64,000 bases of DNA from Pseudomonas sp. SJZ079 (GTDB lineage Bacteria > Pseudomonadota > Gammaproteobacteria > Pseudomonadales > Pseudomonadaceae). The notes beneath the pieces are model-generated. The model was not told the DNA's origin and searched no databases. It saw only the letters and a list, made by a program, of their open reading frames with translations. The stretch lies in the NCBI RefSeq assembly GCF_007993865.1, contig NZ_VIUH01000017.1, positions 48,900 through 112,899 of the forward strand, given 5' to 3'. Positions within the stretch are counted from its first letter, which is position 1; the number at the start of each line of letters is the position of its first letter. Shown here piece after piece: positions 52,506 through 64,000 of this stretch. The position numbers were made by a program, and so were the translations under genes.

Positions 52506-52749
52506 ATGCGCACCGGTTTGCGCCTGCCGGTGTTGCTGCTGGGGTGGGCCTGGATGGCCTTTGGCTTGTATGTGCTGGCGTCTGGAACTGCTGCGCCTGC
52601 TGCTCACTCTGCCTGCGTTGTGGCGGGCCCAGCGCGCTGACCTGTTACCCGCAGCAGCGCTGGTCTGGGCGCTGCTGTTGGGCTACGGCCTGGCGAACCT
52701 GATTGCCGCGTTATGGGCGCGGCGTGACTTGCCGAGCCCGGCGGCATAG
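52506..52749 (+). pseudogene. Small two-helix membrane protein gene with a +1 frameshift
   Basis: From ATG 52506 the frame reads MRTGLRLPVLLLGWAWMAFG and LYV, then runs into a stop at about 52639. From about 52576 the next frame reads WRLELLRLLLTLPALWRAQR and continues to LVWALLLGYGLANLIAALWA before TAG at 52749. Joined with one base removed near 52575 they give a plausible ~80-residue protein with two transmembrane helices, as in a small Pseudomonas protein that I recall between elbB and hemB. True frameshift or base-call error cannot be distinguished here. Confidence 0.6.
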
Positions 52750-53955
<1,206 letters not shown>

Positions 53956-53973
53956 TCCTGCCAGGACGATCTA

Positions 53974-56175
53974 ATGAATACCGAAGGACTCACCGATAGC
54001 GAATTGCTCGACCCCCAGCCCGTGGTCGTCGCCGAAACACCGGTGGAAACTCAGCCGCCGGTCGAAGTGCCAACGCCGGCACCGCCGCAGGTCGTGCCGA
54101 GCCTGGATGACAGCAGCCTGTATATCCATCGCGAGCTGTCCCAGCTGCAGTTCAACATCCGAGTACTGGAGCAGGCGCTGGATGAGTCCTATCCGTTGCT
54201 GGAGCGGCTGAAGTTCCTGCTGATCTTCTCCAGCAACCTCGACGAGTTCTTTGAGATTCGCGTCGCCGGCCTGAAAAAGCAGATCAACTTCGCCCGTGAG
54301 CAGGCCGGCGCCGACGGCCTGCAGCCGCACCAAGCCCTGGCGCGGATTTCCGAGCTGACCCACGAACAGGTTTCGCGCCAGTACGCGATTCTCAATGAGA
54401 CCCTGTTGCCGGCCCTGGAAAAGCACCAGGTACGCTTCATCCGTCGGCGCCACTGGAACGCCAAGCTGAAGAGCTGGGTGCGGCGCTATTTTCGCGACGA
54501 GATTGCGCCGATCATCACCCCCATCGGCCTGGATCCGACCCACCCCTTCCCGCTGCTGGTGAACAAGAGCCTGAACTTCATCGTCGAGCTGGAAGGGGTC
54601 GATGCCTTCGGTCGCGATTCCGGTCTGGCGATCATCCCGGCGCCGCGCTTGCTGCCGCGGATTATCCGGGTGCCGGAAGAGGTCGGCGGCGCCGGGGATA
54701 ACTATGTGTTCCTCTCCTCGATGATCCACGCGCATGCCGACGACCTGTTCCAGGGCATGAAGGTCAAGGGTTGCTACCAGTTCCGTTTGACCCGTAACGC
54801 CGACCTCTCGGTCGATACCGAGGATGTCGAGGACCTGGCCCGTGCCCTGCGCGGCGAGCTGTTCTCGCGGCGCTACGGCGATGCGGTGCGTCTGGAGGTG
54901 GTCGACTCCTGCCCGAAGAATCTGTCGGATTATCTGCTCAAGCAGTTCGGTCTGGCCGAGAGCGAGCTGTATCAGGTCAGCGGCCCGGTCAACCTGACCC
55001 GGCTGTTCAGCATCACCGGCCTGGCCAGTCACCCGGAGCTGCAATACCCGCCGTTCACCCCGGTGATCCCCAAACTGCTGCAGAACAGCGAGAACATTTT
55101 CAGCGTGATCAGCAAGCAGGACATCCTCCTGTTGCACCCCTTCGAGTCCTTCACCCCGGTGGTCGACCTGCTGCGCCAGGCGGCGAAAGACCCGCACGTG
55201 CTGGCGATCAAGCAGACCCTGTACCGCTCCGGGGCCAACTCGGAAATCGTCGACGCCCTGGTGGAAGCCGCGCGTAACGGCAAGGAAGTCACCGCGGTGA
55301 TCGAGTTGCGCGCGCGCTTCGACGAGGAGTCCAACCTGGCCCTGGCCAGTCGCCTGCAGGCCGCCGGTGCCGTGGTGATCTACGGCGTGGTCGGCTTCAA
55401 GACCCACGCCAAGATGATGTTGATCTTGCGTCGTGAGAACGGCGATATCGTCCGCTACGCGCACCTCGGCACCGGCAACTACCACGCCGGCAATGCGCGT
55501 TTGTACACCGACTACAGCCTGCTCACCGCCGACGTGGCGCTGGGCGAGGACGTGGCGAAGATGTTCAGTCAGCTGATTGGCATGGGCAAGACCCTGCGCA
55601 TGAAGAAGCTGCTGCATGCGCCCTTCACCCTGAAGAAGACCCTGCTCGAGCTGATCGCCCGCGAGACCCACCTGGCCAGCGAAGGCAAGCCGGCGCACAT
55701 CATCGCCAAGTTCAACTCGCTGACCGACCCGAAGATCATTCGCGCCTTGTACAAGGCCAGCCAGACCGGGGTGAAGATCGATCTGGTGGTGCGGGGCATG
55801 TGTTGCCTGCGTCCTGGCATCCCCGGCGTGTCGCACAATATCCAGGTGCGCTCGATCATCGGCCGCTTCCTCGAGCACACGCGGGTGTTCTATTTCCTCA
55901 GCGAGGGCGAGGAGAAGATCTATATGTCGAGTGCCGACTGGATGGAGCGCAACCTCGACAAGCGGGTCGAGACCGGCTTCCCGGTAGAAGGCAAGAAACT
56001 GATTCTACGGGTGAAGAAGGAACTGGAGGCCTACCTGACGGACAACACCCACAGCTGGATCCTGCAGCCCGATGGCCGCTACCTGCGCAGCAGCCCGACC
56101 GGCAACCAGCATCCGCGCAGTGCCCAGGCGGGCTTGCTGGATAAGCTGACGGTGCCGTTGGTCAGCGCACGCTGA
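53974..56175 (+). CDS. ppk1: Polyphosphate kinase 1
   Basis: Reversibly makes polyphosphate from ATP through a phosphohistidine. The 733-residue protein has a variable Pro/Val-rich N-terminus (~1-45), N domain, head domain and two phospholipase D-like C domains. The catalytic His is in [13 protein letters not shown], and a second conserved His is in [15 protein letters not shown]. It is convergent with ppx, and the stops overlap by 14 bp. Confidence 0.97.
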   Translation: MNTEGLTDSELLDPQPVVVAETPVETQPPVEVPTPAPPQVVPSLDDSSLYIHRELSQLQFNIRVLEQALDESYPLLERLKFLLIFSSNLDEFFEIRVAGLKKQINFAREQAGADGLQPHQALARISELTHEQVSRQYAILNETLLPALEKHQVRFIRRRHWNAKLKSWVRRYFRDEIAPIITPIGLDPTHPFPLLVNKSLNFIVELEGVDAFGRDSGLAIIPAPRLLPRIIRVPEEVGGAGDNYVFLSSMIHAHADDLFQGMKVKGCYQFRLTRNADLSVDTEDVEDLARALRGELFSRRYGDAVRLEVVDSCPKNLSDYLLKQFGLAESELYQVSGPVNLTRLFSITGLASHPELQYPPFTPVIPKLLQNSENIFSVISKQDILLLHPFESFTPVVDLLRQAAKDPHVLAIKQTLYRSGANSEIVDALVEAARNGKEVTAVIELRARFDEESNLALASRLQAAGAVVIYGVVGFKTHAKMMLILRRENGDIVRYAHLGTGNYHAGNARLYTDYSLLTADVALGEDVAKMFSQLIGMGKTLRMKKLLHAPFTLKKTLLELIARETHLASEGKPAHIIAKFNSLTDPKIIRALYKASQTGVKIDLVVRGMCCLRPGIPGVSHNIQVRSIIGRFLEHTRVFYFLSEGEEKIYMSSADWMERNLDKRVETGFPVEGKKLILRVKKELEAYLTDNTHSWILQPDGRYLRSSPTGNQHPRSAQAGLLDKLTVPLVSAR

Positions 56176-57664
56176 GCTCGATGCCGACGCGTTTGAGCCA
56201 TTCCGCTTCCTGAGTGAAGTCCGCCTGGGTCAGCGGGTTGGCTTCCAGCCAGTCTTCCGGGAAACGGATTTCCAGGTGCTGTCCGCTCGCCTGCAGGCGC
56301 ACCATGGGAGACTCCTGGTTGCCGCGGATGTGATGGAACAGAATGGCGAAGCGCAGCAGCACGCACAGGCGGATCAGCTTGATGCCGTCGTTGCCGAATT
56401 CGCCGAGCTTGTCCTTGGGAATGTTGCGCCGATGGCCACGCACCAGCAGCGCCAGCATCTGTTGGTCCTGGCGCGAGAAGCCTGCCAGGTCGGAGTGTTC
56501 GATCAGGTAGGCACCGTGCTTGTGGTACTGGTAATGGGCGATGTCCAGACCGATCTCGTGCACCCGCGCCGCCCACACCAACAATTCGCGGTGCCACTCA
56601 TCGTCCAGTTGCCAGCTGTCTGCAACCTGCTCCAGTGCTTCCAGGGCCTTGCTTTCGACTCGTGCGGCCTGCTCCAGGTCGACGTGGTAGCGCTCCAGCA
56701 GCGCGCTCAGCGTCCGCTCGCGCACGTCCTCGTGGTGATGGCGGCCGAGCAGGTCATACAGCACGCCTTCCCGTAGCGCGCCTTCGGAGTGGCTCATGCG
56801 CTGGATGTCGCACGCATCGAAGATGGCTTCGAGAATCGCCAGTCCGGCGGGAAAGATCGCCCGGCGATCCGCTTTGATGCCCTCGAGGTCGAGTTTCTCC
56901 GTCTCGCCGAGCTTGAAGATCTTGCGTTTCAGCCAGGCCAGCCCCTGCGGCGTCACCTCACCGTTGCCATGGCCGGCTGCCTTGGTGGTCAGGCCGATGG
57001 CCTTGATGGTGCCGGAGGCGCCCACCGCCTCCTGCCAGCCAATCCGTCGCAGGGCGTGTTCGATGCCCATCAATTCCAGGCGCGCCGCGGTGTAGGCCTG
57101 CGCGTAGCGCGCCGGGGTGATCTTGCCGTCCTTGAAGAAACGCTGGGTGTAGCTCACGCAGCCCATCTGCAGGCTCTCGCGCAGCAGCGGTTCGAAGCGT
57201 TGGCCGATGATGAACTCGGTGCTGCCGCCACCGATATCGGCCACCAGGCGCTTGCCCGGGGTGTCGGCGATGCTGTGCGAGACGCCGAGGTAGATCAGCC
57301 GTGCTTCTTCGCGACCGGAGATGACCTCCACCTGATGGCCGAGCAGTGCCTCTGCGCGGCGGATAAACTCGCCGCGGTTGCGCGCCTCGCGCAGGGCGTT
57401 GGTGCCGACGATGCGTAGCGCGCCCTCCGGCAGGTTGGCGGTCAACTGGGCGAAGCGGCGCAGGCAGTCGAGGCCGCGTTGCATGGCTTCCTCGCTGAGC
57501 AGGCGGTCTTCGTCGATACCGGCGGCCAGCTGCACTTTGTCGCCCAGGCGTTCGAGAATGCGAATCTCGCCATGCTCGGCCTTGGCCAGGACCATGTGGA
57601 AGCTGTTGGAACCCAGGTCGATGGCGGCAATCAATGGCAATGACTCGGCAGGGGTATGCGTCAT
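56162..57664 (-). CDS. ppx: Exopolyphosphatase
   Basis: Hydrolyses terminal phosphates from polyphosphate, and possibly pppGpp. The 500-residue actin-like ASKHA ATPase-fold protein carries [15 protein letters not shown] (about 11-25), the second phosphate loop [15 protein letters not shown] and a C-terminal HD-like helical region (about 320-500). Start ATG 57664 fits the family N-terminus, though its ribosome site is weak; ATG 57694 would add ten residues. Confidence 0.95.
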   Translation of the reverse strand: MTHTPAESLPLIAAIDLGSNSFHMVLAKAEHGEIRILERLGDKVQLAAGIDEDRLLSEEAMQRGLDCLRRFAQLTANLPEGALRIVGTNALREARNRGEFIRRAEALLGHQVEVISGREEARLIYLGVSHSIADTPGKRLVADIGGGSTEFIIGQRFEPLLRESLQMGCVSYTQRFFKDGKITPARYAQAYTAARLELMGIEHALRRIGWQEAVGASGTIKAIGLTTKAAGHGNGEVTPQGLAWLKRKIFKLGETEKLDLEGIKADRRAIFPAGLAILEAIFDACDIQRMSHSEGALREGVLYDLLGRHHHEDVRERTLSALLERYHVDLEQAARVESKALEALEQVADSWQLDDEWHRELLVWAARVHEIGLDIAHYQYHKHGAYLIEHSDLAGFSRQDQQMLALLVRGHRRNIPKDKLGEFGNDGIKLIRLCVLLRFAILFHHIRGNQESPMVRLQASGQHLEIRFPEDWLEANPLTQADFTQEAEWLKRVGIELSVR

Positions 57665-58033
57665 GGGGGGCAGCGTCTCGATGTGGAACGCCGCCATCCT
57701 GCCATGATAGACCGGGCACGCCAACGCATACTGATCTTGCTGCGCGGTCGGGGCGTTTTGCGATTAGGCTTGGGCACTTGCCATGCGGGCGTCGACTCTG
57801 GCGCAGGATGCTCGCGATTTTCCTGCTGCTGCAGGCCATTTAGCACTTTATCCGCTTGGCCACCTTGCGTACTGAGTGGGCATTTGCTCTGCTTTACGGC
57901 TGGGCTGCCGGAGAAATTTGCCAAGGCCCATAGACAAGCTCAATAGTGTCTATCAATAGTGCTTACCTTCCTGTGTCGCTAAAGCCGGGCTATCATGGCG
58001 GCCACTTTTTGCTTCCGAACACGGAGACTTTCC
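57665..58033. other. Divergent intergenic region ppx-trxA (369 bp)
   Basis: No gene seen. It should hold both promoters. On the plus strand a TATCAT -10-like box lies near 57990 with a poor -35, so the trxA promoter is only a guess. Confidence 0.4.
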
Positions 58034-58360
58034 ATGAGCGAACTCATCACCAATGTCAGCGATGCCAGCTTCGACCAAGACGTTATCCAGGCCGAAGGGC
58101 CGGTTCTGGTCGACTATTGGGCTGAGTGGTGCGGCCCGTGCAAGATGATCGCGCCGGTTCTCGACGAAATTGCCCAGACTTACCAGGGCAAGCTGAAAGT
58201 CTGTAAGTTGAACATCGACGAAAACCAGGACACCCCGCCGAAGTACGGCGTGCGTGGTATCCCGACCCTGATGCTGTTCAAGAACGGCAATGTCGAGGCG
58301 ACCAAGGTCGGTGCGCTGTCCAAGTCGCAACTGACGGCTTTCCTCGACAGCAATATCTGA
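58034..58360 (+). CDS. trxA: Thioredoxin 1
   Basis: A 108-residue cytoplasmic disulfide reductase. The active site is WAEWCGPCK (Cys33/Cys36), with the cis-Pro motif RGIPTLMLF. Length and layout are standard. ATG preceded by CGGAG. Confidence 0.97.
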   Translation: MSELITNVSDASFDQDVIQAEGPVLVDYWAEWCGPCKMIAPVLDEIAQTYQGKLKVCKLNIDENQDTPPKYGVRGIPTLMLFKNGNVEATKVGALSKSQLTAFLDSNI

Positions 58361-58379
58361 ATTGCCGTGATCAATTAAG

Positions 58380-58402
58380 CCCCGCCAGTCGCGGGGTTTT
58401 TT
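58380..58402 (+). terminator. Rho-independent terminator of trxA
   Basis: CCCCGC-CAGTC-GCGGGG (58380-58396) followed by six T. Confidence 0.87.
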
Positions 58403-58604
58403 CTGTATGAAGGCTAGACGCCTTCGTTAAGCCGGTGTTACATTCGGCCTCGCTGTATTTTCTATGCAGCCCTCTGCAAGCCGTTGTCGCCGCATTCCTA
58501 CTCGAATACTTCGCTATACCAGCAGGCGATCCAGTCGCCTTGCCAGCGGCGCGGCCTCCCAAGCGAATAGCTTATTCTCCCTCCTTCATGATTACGTCAT
58601 TCCT

Positions 58605-59864
<1,260 letters not shown>

Positions 59865-59897
59865 GGCAGGTCTACTTCACTTCGGTGATGCTGCGTT

Positions 59898-59954
59898 AAA
59901 AGCAGGCTCAGATGCCCATGTACAAAAGTACACTCCGCTTCTTCGCCTGCTTTT
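59898..59954. repeat. Nested palindrome after rho
   Basis: AAAAGCAGGC (59898-59907) pairs with GCCTGCTTTT (59945-59954). The interior holds TGTAC-AAAA-GTACA (59919-59932). It resembles a dispersed 3'-flanking repeat in gamma-proteobacteria (from memory). Confidence 0.7.
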
Positions 59955-60000
59955 GCCTTGCCTGACCTTCGCTCGCTACGCTCTTTGGTTAGTGTTCAGC

Positions 60001-60034
60001 CACAAAGGCCGGGGAGACCCGGCTTTTGTGTGTC
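60001..60034 (+). terminator. Terminator-like 13-bp hairpin downstream of rho
   Basis: CACAAAGGCCGGG-GAGA-CCCGGCTTTTGTG (60001-60030, one G-T pair), with a U-rich right arm and TGTCTG following. Confidence 0.65.
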
Positions 60035-60118
60035 TGTACTTCGCTTGAACCTTCAGCATGACCGGCTTCGGCGCTAAACTTTGCGCCTCGACTGGACTGC
60101 CCGACACGAGGCTTCTGC

Positions 60119-61585
60119 ATGCAGTATCGCGATCTGCGCGATTTTATCCGTGGCCTGGAACAGCGCGGCGAGCTCAAACGCATTCAAACAGCGGTTTCCC
60201 CGGTGTTGGAAATGACCGAGATCTGCGACCGCACCCTGCGCAAGGGCGGCCCGGCCCTGTTGTTCGAAAACCCCACGGGCTTCAGCATGCCGGTGCTCGG
60301 CAACCTGTTCGGCACGCCGCAGCGGGTGGCGCTGGGCATGGGCGCGGAAGCGGTCAGTGAGCTGCGTGAAATCGGCAAGCTGCTGGCCTTCCTCAAGGAG
60401 CCTGAGCCGCCGAAAGGCCTGAAAGACGCCTGGTCCAAGCTGCCGATCTTCAAGAAGGTCCTGGCCATGGCGCCCAAGGTGCTGAAGGACGCGCCGTGCC
60501 AGGAGGTGATCGAGGAGGGCGACGACGTCGACCTGGGCAAGTTGCCGGTGCAGACCTGCTGGCCCGGCGACGTCGCGCCGTTGATTACCTGGGGCCTGAC
60601 CGTCACCAAAGGCCCGCACAAGGAACGGCAGAACCTCGGTATCTACCGCCAGCAGGTGATCGGCCGCAACAAGCTGATCATGCGCTGGTTGAGCCACCGC
60701 GGCGGCGCCCTGGATTTTCGCGACTGGTGCGAGAAGTTTCCGGATCGCCCCTATCCGGTGGCGGTGGCCCTGGGCGCCGATCCGGCGACCATTCTCGGTG
60801 CGGTCACGCCGGTGCCGGACAGCCTGTCCGAATACGCCTTTGCCGGCCTGCTGCGCGGCAACAAGACCGAGCTGGTGAAGTGCCGTGGCAGTGAGCTGCA
60901 GGTGCCGGCCAGCGCCGAGATCGTCCTGGAAGGAGTGATCCATCCCGGCGAGATGGCCGATGAGGGGCCCTACGGCGACCACACCGGCTATTACAACGAG
61001 GTCGATCGCTTCCCGGTGTTCACCGTCGAGCGCATCACCCGTCGGCAAAAACCGATTTACCACAGCACCTACACCGGCCGCCCACCAGATGAGCCGGCGA
61101 TCCTCGGGGTGGCGCTGAACGAGGTGTTCGTGCCGATCCTGCAGAAGCAGTTCCCCGAGATCACCGACTTCTACCTGCCGCCGGAAGGCTGCTCGTACCG
61201 CATGGCGGTGGTGACCATCAAGAAGCAGTACCCCGGCCATGCCAAGCGGGTGATGCTCGGGGTCTGGTCGTTTCTGCGACAGTTCATGTACACCAAGTTC
61301 GTTATCGTCACCGATGACGACGTCAACGCGCGCGACTGGAACGACGTGGTCTGGGCCATCACCACGCGCATGGACCCCAAGCGCGATACGGTGCTGATCG
61401 ACAATACACCGATCGACTACCTGGATTTCGCCTCACCGGTCTCCGGGCTAGGCTCAAAGATGGGCCTGGATGCCACCCATAAGTGGCCGGGCGAGACCAG
61501 CCGGGAATGGGGTCGCGTGATCGTCCAGGACGAAGCGGTCAAGCGCCGTGTCGATGAGCTGTGGCAAGAGTTAGGAATCGATTGA
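60119..61585 (+). CDS. ubiD: UbiD family decarboxylase (4-hydroxy-3-polyprenylbenzoate decarboxylase)
   Basis: Prenylated-FMN-dependent decarboxylation in ubiquinone synthesis. It is 488 residues with [20 protein letters not shown], the E-(x)n-E active-site region [19 protein letters not shown] and the metal/prFMN segment [13 protein letters not shown]. It needs a UbiX flavin prenyltransferase, which is not in the window. The stop overlaps the next start (TGATG). Confidence 0.96.
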   Translation: MQYRDLRDFIRGLEQRGELKRIQTAVSPVLEMTEICDRTLRKGGPALLFENPTGFSMPVLGNLFGTPQRVALGMGAEAVSELREIGKLLAFLKEPEPPKGLKDAWSKLPIFKKVLAMAPKVLKDAPCQEVIEEGDDVDLGKLPVQTCWPGDVAPLITWGLTVTKGPHKERQNLGIYRQQVIGRNKLIMRWLSHRGGALDFRDWCEKFPDRPYPVAVALGADPATILGAVTPVPDSLSEYAFAGLLRGNKTELVKCRGSELQVPASAEIVLEGVIHPGEMADEGPYGDHTGYYNEVDRFPVFTVERITRRQKPIYHSTYTGRPPDEPAILGVALNEVFVPILQKQFPEITDFYLPPEGCSYRMAVVTIKKQYPGHAKRVMLGVWSFLRQFMYTKFVIVTDDDVNARDWNDVVWAITTRMDPKRDTVLIDNTPIDYLDFASPVSGLGSKMGLDATHKWPGETSREWGRVIVQDEAVKRRVDELWQELGID

Positions 61586-62553
61586 TGCAAGTTACCTTAC
61601 AACCCTCGGGTGCAGTGTTGGCGATGTTGCCCGGCGAGCGCATCCTCGATGCCGCGCGGCGCCAGGGTTTCGACTGCCCGCAGGCCTGTCGCAACGGTAA
61701 CTGCCATATCTGTGCCGCCTTGCTGCTCGAAGGTCGCGTGCAGCAGAGCGGTGCGACTGTGGCGCATGGTGAACTGTTCACCTGCCTGGCCGAACCGCTG
61801 GAAGACTGCGTGCTGCATTGGGACGGGGTGCTGGCGCCCGGTGAGCTGCCGGTACGGGAGCTGGCGTGTCAGTTAGTCGAGTGCCTGGATGTCGGTGGCG
61901 ATGTCTGGCGTGTGCGCCTGCGCGCCCCAGCCGGCAAGCCGCCACGCTACCACGCCGGCCAGTACTTGTTGTTGCAGCGCGAGGACGGCGAGTATTCGGC
62001 GTTTTCCCTGGCCTCGGCACCGCATGCCGGGCGCGAGCTGGAGCTGCATATCCTGGCGCGCGACGCGTCGTCCGTGGCCCTGCTCGACTTCCTTCGTCGC
62101 CAGGGCTTCGCGCGCGTGCAACTGCCGTTCGGCGATACGCACCTGGCCGAATTGCCGGAAGGGCCGCTGGTCCTGATCGCCGCCGGTACCGGCATGGCGC
62201 AGATGCACAGCCTGATCGAGCATTGCCGGGTTAGCGGCTTCGCTCATCCCGTGCATTTGTACTGGGGCGTGCGGAGCCCGGACGATTTCTACCAGTTGCC
62301 GAACTGGAGCGAATGGCAGCAGTTGGCCAATCTCTATCTGCACCGGGTGGTCAGCGACGCCTGCGTCTGGGAAGGGCGCTGTGGCCTGCTGCATGAGGCG
62401 GTGAGTGCCGACTTTGCCGATCTGCGCCCCTTGCATGTCTATGCCAGCGGCTCGCCTTCGATGATCTATGCCACCCTGGACGCCTTGGTCGGGGCCGGCA
62501 TGGCGCCGCAGCAGATGCGTGCGGATGTGTTTGCCTACGCGCCACGCCAGTAA
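61585..62553 (+). CDS. 2Fe-2S ferredoxin / flavin reductase (CDP-6-deoxy-delta-3,4-glucoseen reductase-like)
   Basis: A 322-residue electron-transfer protein. The N-terminal plant-type ferredoxin domain (about 1-90) has CPQACRNGNCHICAALL and the fourth Cys in LFTCLAEP. An FAD domain (about 95-195, YHAGQYLLLQ, YSAFSLASAP) and an NAD domain with LIAAGTGMAQMHSLIEH (about 200-216) follow. It is coupled to ubiD by a one-base stop/start overlap, so it may supply electrons or reduced flavin in the same pathway (inference). The ATG at 61585 is used. Confidence 0.9.
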   Translation: MQVTLQPSGAVLAMLPGERILDAARRQGFDCPQACRNGNCHICAALLLEGRVQQSGATVAHGELFTCLAEPLEDCVLHWDGVLAPGELPVRELACQLVECLDVGGDVWRVRLRAPAGKPPRYHAGQYLLLQREDGEYSAFSLASAPHAGRELELHILARDASSVALLDFLRRQGFARVQLPFGDTHLAELPEGPLVLIAAGTGMAQMHSLIEHCRVSGFAHPVHLYWGVRSPDDFYQLPNWSEWQQLANLYLHRVVSDACVWEGRCGLLHEAVSADFADLRPLHVYASGSPSMIYATLDALVGAGMAPQQMRADVFAYAPRQ

Positions 62554-62981
62554 CCGCTACCCAGGCGTCGACTGCGCTGTCGGTGTGCTTGAGCTGCCGC
62601 GGGGCCGTTCATCCTGGGTCGGCCAAGGTGAACCGCTGCGTCGGCGTCCAGGCGCCAAGTAGCTGCGCTGAACTTACCGCCCAAGCGAGTTGACCTCGCA
62701 CGTCCTGACACATGTCCCCTGTAGAACAAACCCTGATGGCCCGACTGTGCCGCCGCCGTCTGCCGTATGCCGTGCGCTGGGCAAAAGTGTGCGCAGGGTT
62801 GGATTTATATTTAAATATATAGTGGTCGATAAATAATTATTGAATCGATCCAGACACGGCTATAGGATCGTTTTTGCAGTAGGTACGCTGTTGATCACAA
62901 CCGTTACATGCACCTTGCTGGTGCCCTGCAGTTAATGGACGCTATCTCGTTGTGCGTGGAGCTCGCTGGAGGATGGATGTT
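62554..62981. other. Intergenic region upstream of the LuxR-type gene (428 bp)
   Basis: 62554-62798 is ordinary GC-rich sequence without a gene. 62800-62850 is abruptly AT-rich and contains the palindrome TATATTT-AAATATA (62806-62819), a likely promoter zone. GCACC-TTGCT-GGTGC (62910-62924) is a possible operator 58 bp before the start; it only loosely resembles a lux box. Confidence 0.45.
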
Positions 62982-63734
62982 ATGGCTAGCACCTTCCACT
63001 CTCGTAAAGACCTGGTGAAATTGTTGGAGCTGGCGCAGCTCTGTATCAAAGCCAGCAGCAACAAGGACGATGTCGACCAAGTAGTCGCCTTGGCGCGCAG
63101 CATCATTCCGTTCTCCGCTCTGATCGTCTGCTTGGACAATACCCACGCGCTCAACCTGAGCGAGTCCCGGCAACTGATCAATTACGGCTACAGCGAGGAA
63201 TGGATCGAGCTGTATTTTCAGCGCTCCTTTCAGCATCAGGACCCTGTACTTTTGCAATCGCAATGCCAGGATCAGGCGTTCACCTGGCAGGACAGCTACG
63301 GCCATGGTCGACAGGCCACCGCTGAGTTTCACGCGCTCTCGCGAGACTTCCTGGGCAGCAATGGCTTGGCCTGTGCGGCGAATGGCCGGGGACACAAGGG
63401 CTCGACCCTGATTTCCATGGTGCTGCCGGACAGCTTGCCAGCCGAGGAATATGTCGGGGCGCTGGATTATCTGGTGCCGCACCTGCACGAGATCTTCAAC
63501 CGACCAGGCGAGTTGAACCGCTGTAGTCTGATGGCGCCCGATATCTCCCGACGTGAGCTGGAGGTATTGCAATGGGCCAAGGAAGGTAAGAGCAACTGGG
63601 ATATCTCGCATATCCTCAGCATTTCCGAGCGAACGGTGAAGTTTCACTTCGGCAATATCTTCCGCAAGCTGGACGTGATCAATCGCTCTCAAGCCATCGC
63701 CAAGGCCATGCACTATGGCGTGCTGACTTTTTAG
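62982..63734 (+). CDS. LuxR-family regulator with autoinducer-binding domain (no luxI in view)
   Basis: A 250-residue two-domain regulator. The N-terminal autoinducer-binding domain (about 15-165) keeps pocket residues seen in TraR/LasR-type proteins: Trp and Tyr in YSEEWIELYF, Asp in HQDPVL and Trp in FTWQDSYG. The C-terminal GerE-type HTH (about 180-245) has ISRRELEVLQWAKEGKSNWD and ISERTVKFHFGNIFRKL. Start ATG 62982 has GGAGG 9 nt upstream. It may be a LuxR solo or pair with a synthase beyond the window. The ligand is unknown. Confidence 0.9.
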   Translation: MASTFHSRKDLVKLLELAQLCIKASSNKDDVDQVVALARSIIPFSALIVCLDNTHALNLSESRQLINYGYSEEWIELYFQRSFQHQDPVLLQSQCQDQAFTWQDSYGHGRQATAEFHALSRDFLGSNGLACAANGRGHKGSTLISMVLPDSLPAEEYVGALDYLVPHLHEIFNRPGELNRCSLMAPDISRRELEVLQWAKEGKSNWDISHILSISERTVKFHFGNIFRKLDVINRSQAIAKAMHYGVLTF

Positions 63735-63898
63735 GGCCGAGGCGAGACGCAAGCAGCCTTGAGCCCGCGTGCTATTTACCCCCGCTGACGTCAGACCAAT
63801 ACGCCGGGCTCGCTTCGCCGCGGGTCAGTTGCGTGCTCGCAGTCGGCAGCTTCGGGGTGGCCGCAGTCCGCTCGAGGCTGCTGTTCCAACACCAGCTA

Positions 63899-64000
63899 GT
63901 GTTCTGTCCCTCAAATAACTACTATTAATCGAGTGTATTGAGGGGCGGAGGCGGGGCTATGAGAACAGGCCGACCGAAGGCTGAGCTGGTGTTGAGCGAC
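63899..64000 (+). mobile_element. Left end of an IS630-family insertion sequence (cut by the window edge)
   Basis: The segment begins at a TA dinucleotide (IS630 elements target TA) with TGTTCTGTCCCTCAAATAAC as the probable terminal repeat. CCCTCAA (63908-63914) and TTGAGGG (63938-63944) form a subterminal inverted repeat. It is followed at once by the start of a transposase gene. The exact boundary is inferred because the right end is outside. Confidence 0.65.
63959..64000 (+). CDS. IS630-family transposase, N-terminal 14 codons (truncated by window edge)
   Basis: Reads MRTGRPKAELVLSD, which matches the usual start of IS630-family transposases (MRTGRPKAELVLS then E/D-rich). A GGAGG lies 9-13 nt upstream. 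The DDE domain is beyond the window. Confidence 0.75.
   Translation, partial: MRTGRPKAELVLSD

Overview
The window is a stretch of Pseudomonas core chromosome: high-GC, gene-dense and coding on both strands. The genus call rests on marker genes. The alginate and stress regulators algZ-algR, algQ and algP, the polyamine regulator PauR, the RNA-polymerase regulator SutA and a dadA-ridA-dadX operon all lie in the relative order I remember for P. aeruginosa (dadA towards ubiD). No rRNA or tRNA gene, CRISPR array or prophage was seen. The only clear mobile element is the left edge of an IS630-family insertion sequence at the right end of the window.

Layout. 1-4 kb: D/L-alanine catabolism (dadA, ridA-like, dadX), pauR and cytochrome c5. 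4-9 kb: an acetyl-CoA hydrolase/transferase family protein, xpt and rep, with an array of structured repeats between xpt and rep. 9-13 kb: two adjacent paralogous GGDEF-EAL proteins. 13-17 kb: a MATE exporter, a LysR regulator, yifB and ubiK. 17-21 kb: glnK and two consecutive ammonium transporter genes behind a sigma-54 promoter with two NtrC-like sites, then sutA. 21-26 kb: the reverse-strand series lptM-lysA-dapF-DUF484-xerC-HAD phosphatase (lysine/peptidoglycan precursors and chromosome dimer resolution). 26-32 kb: a decayed AraC-type fragment, cyaY, a DUF1289 protein, rnk, a lipase gene broken by a stop codon, class I adenylate cyclase cyaA and two small proteins. 32-41 kb: a GST, argH, algZ-algR, hemC-hemD-hemX-hemY and dsbB. 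42-48 kb: algQ, algP, TIGR02444, an ABC-F protein, a TerC-family and a LysE-family membrane protein. 48-53 kb: a cytochrome c-FTR1 iron permease, DUF188, a hotdog thioesterase, elbB and a frameshifted small membrane gene. 53-62.5 kb: hemB, ppk, ppx, trxA, rho, ubiD and a ferredoxin-type reductase. 63-64 kb: a LuxR-type regulator with no luxI in view, then the IS630 edge.

Most of this is housekeeping sequence. Linked themes are nitrogen and amino-acid use (dad operon, pauR, glnK-amt-amt), heme supply (hemC/D/X/Y and hemB), polyphosphate turnover (convergent ppk/ppx) and envelope/alginate control (algZ/R/Q/P). The features least explained by ordinary annotation are (i) three tandem ~75-bp units between xpt and rep whose two hairpins differ in sequence but keep their pairing, (ii) several unrelated nested palindromes in intergenic gaps, (iii) the tandem GGDEF-EAL pair and (iv) four decayed or interrupted genes. 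I did not find a convincing new multi-gene system.
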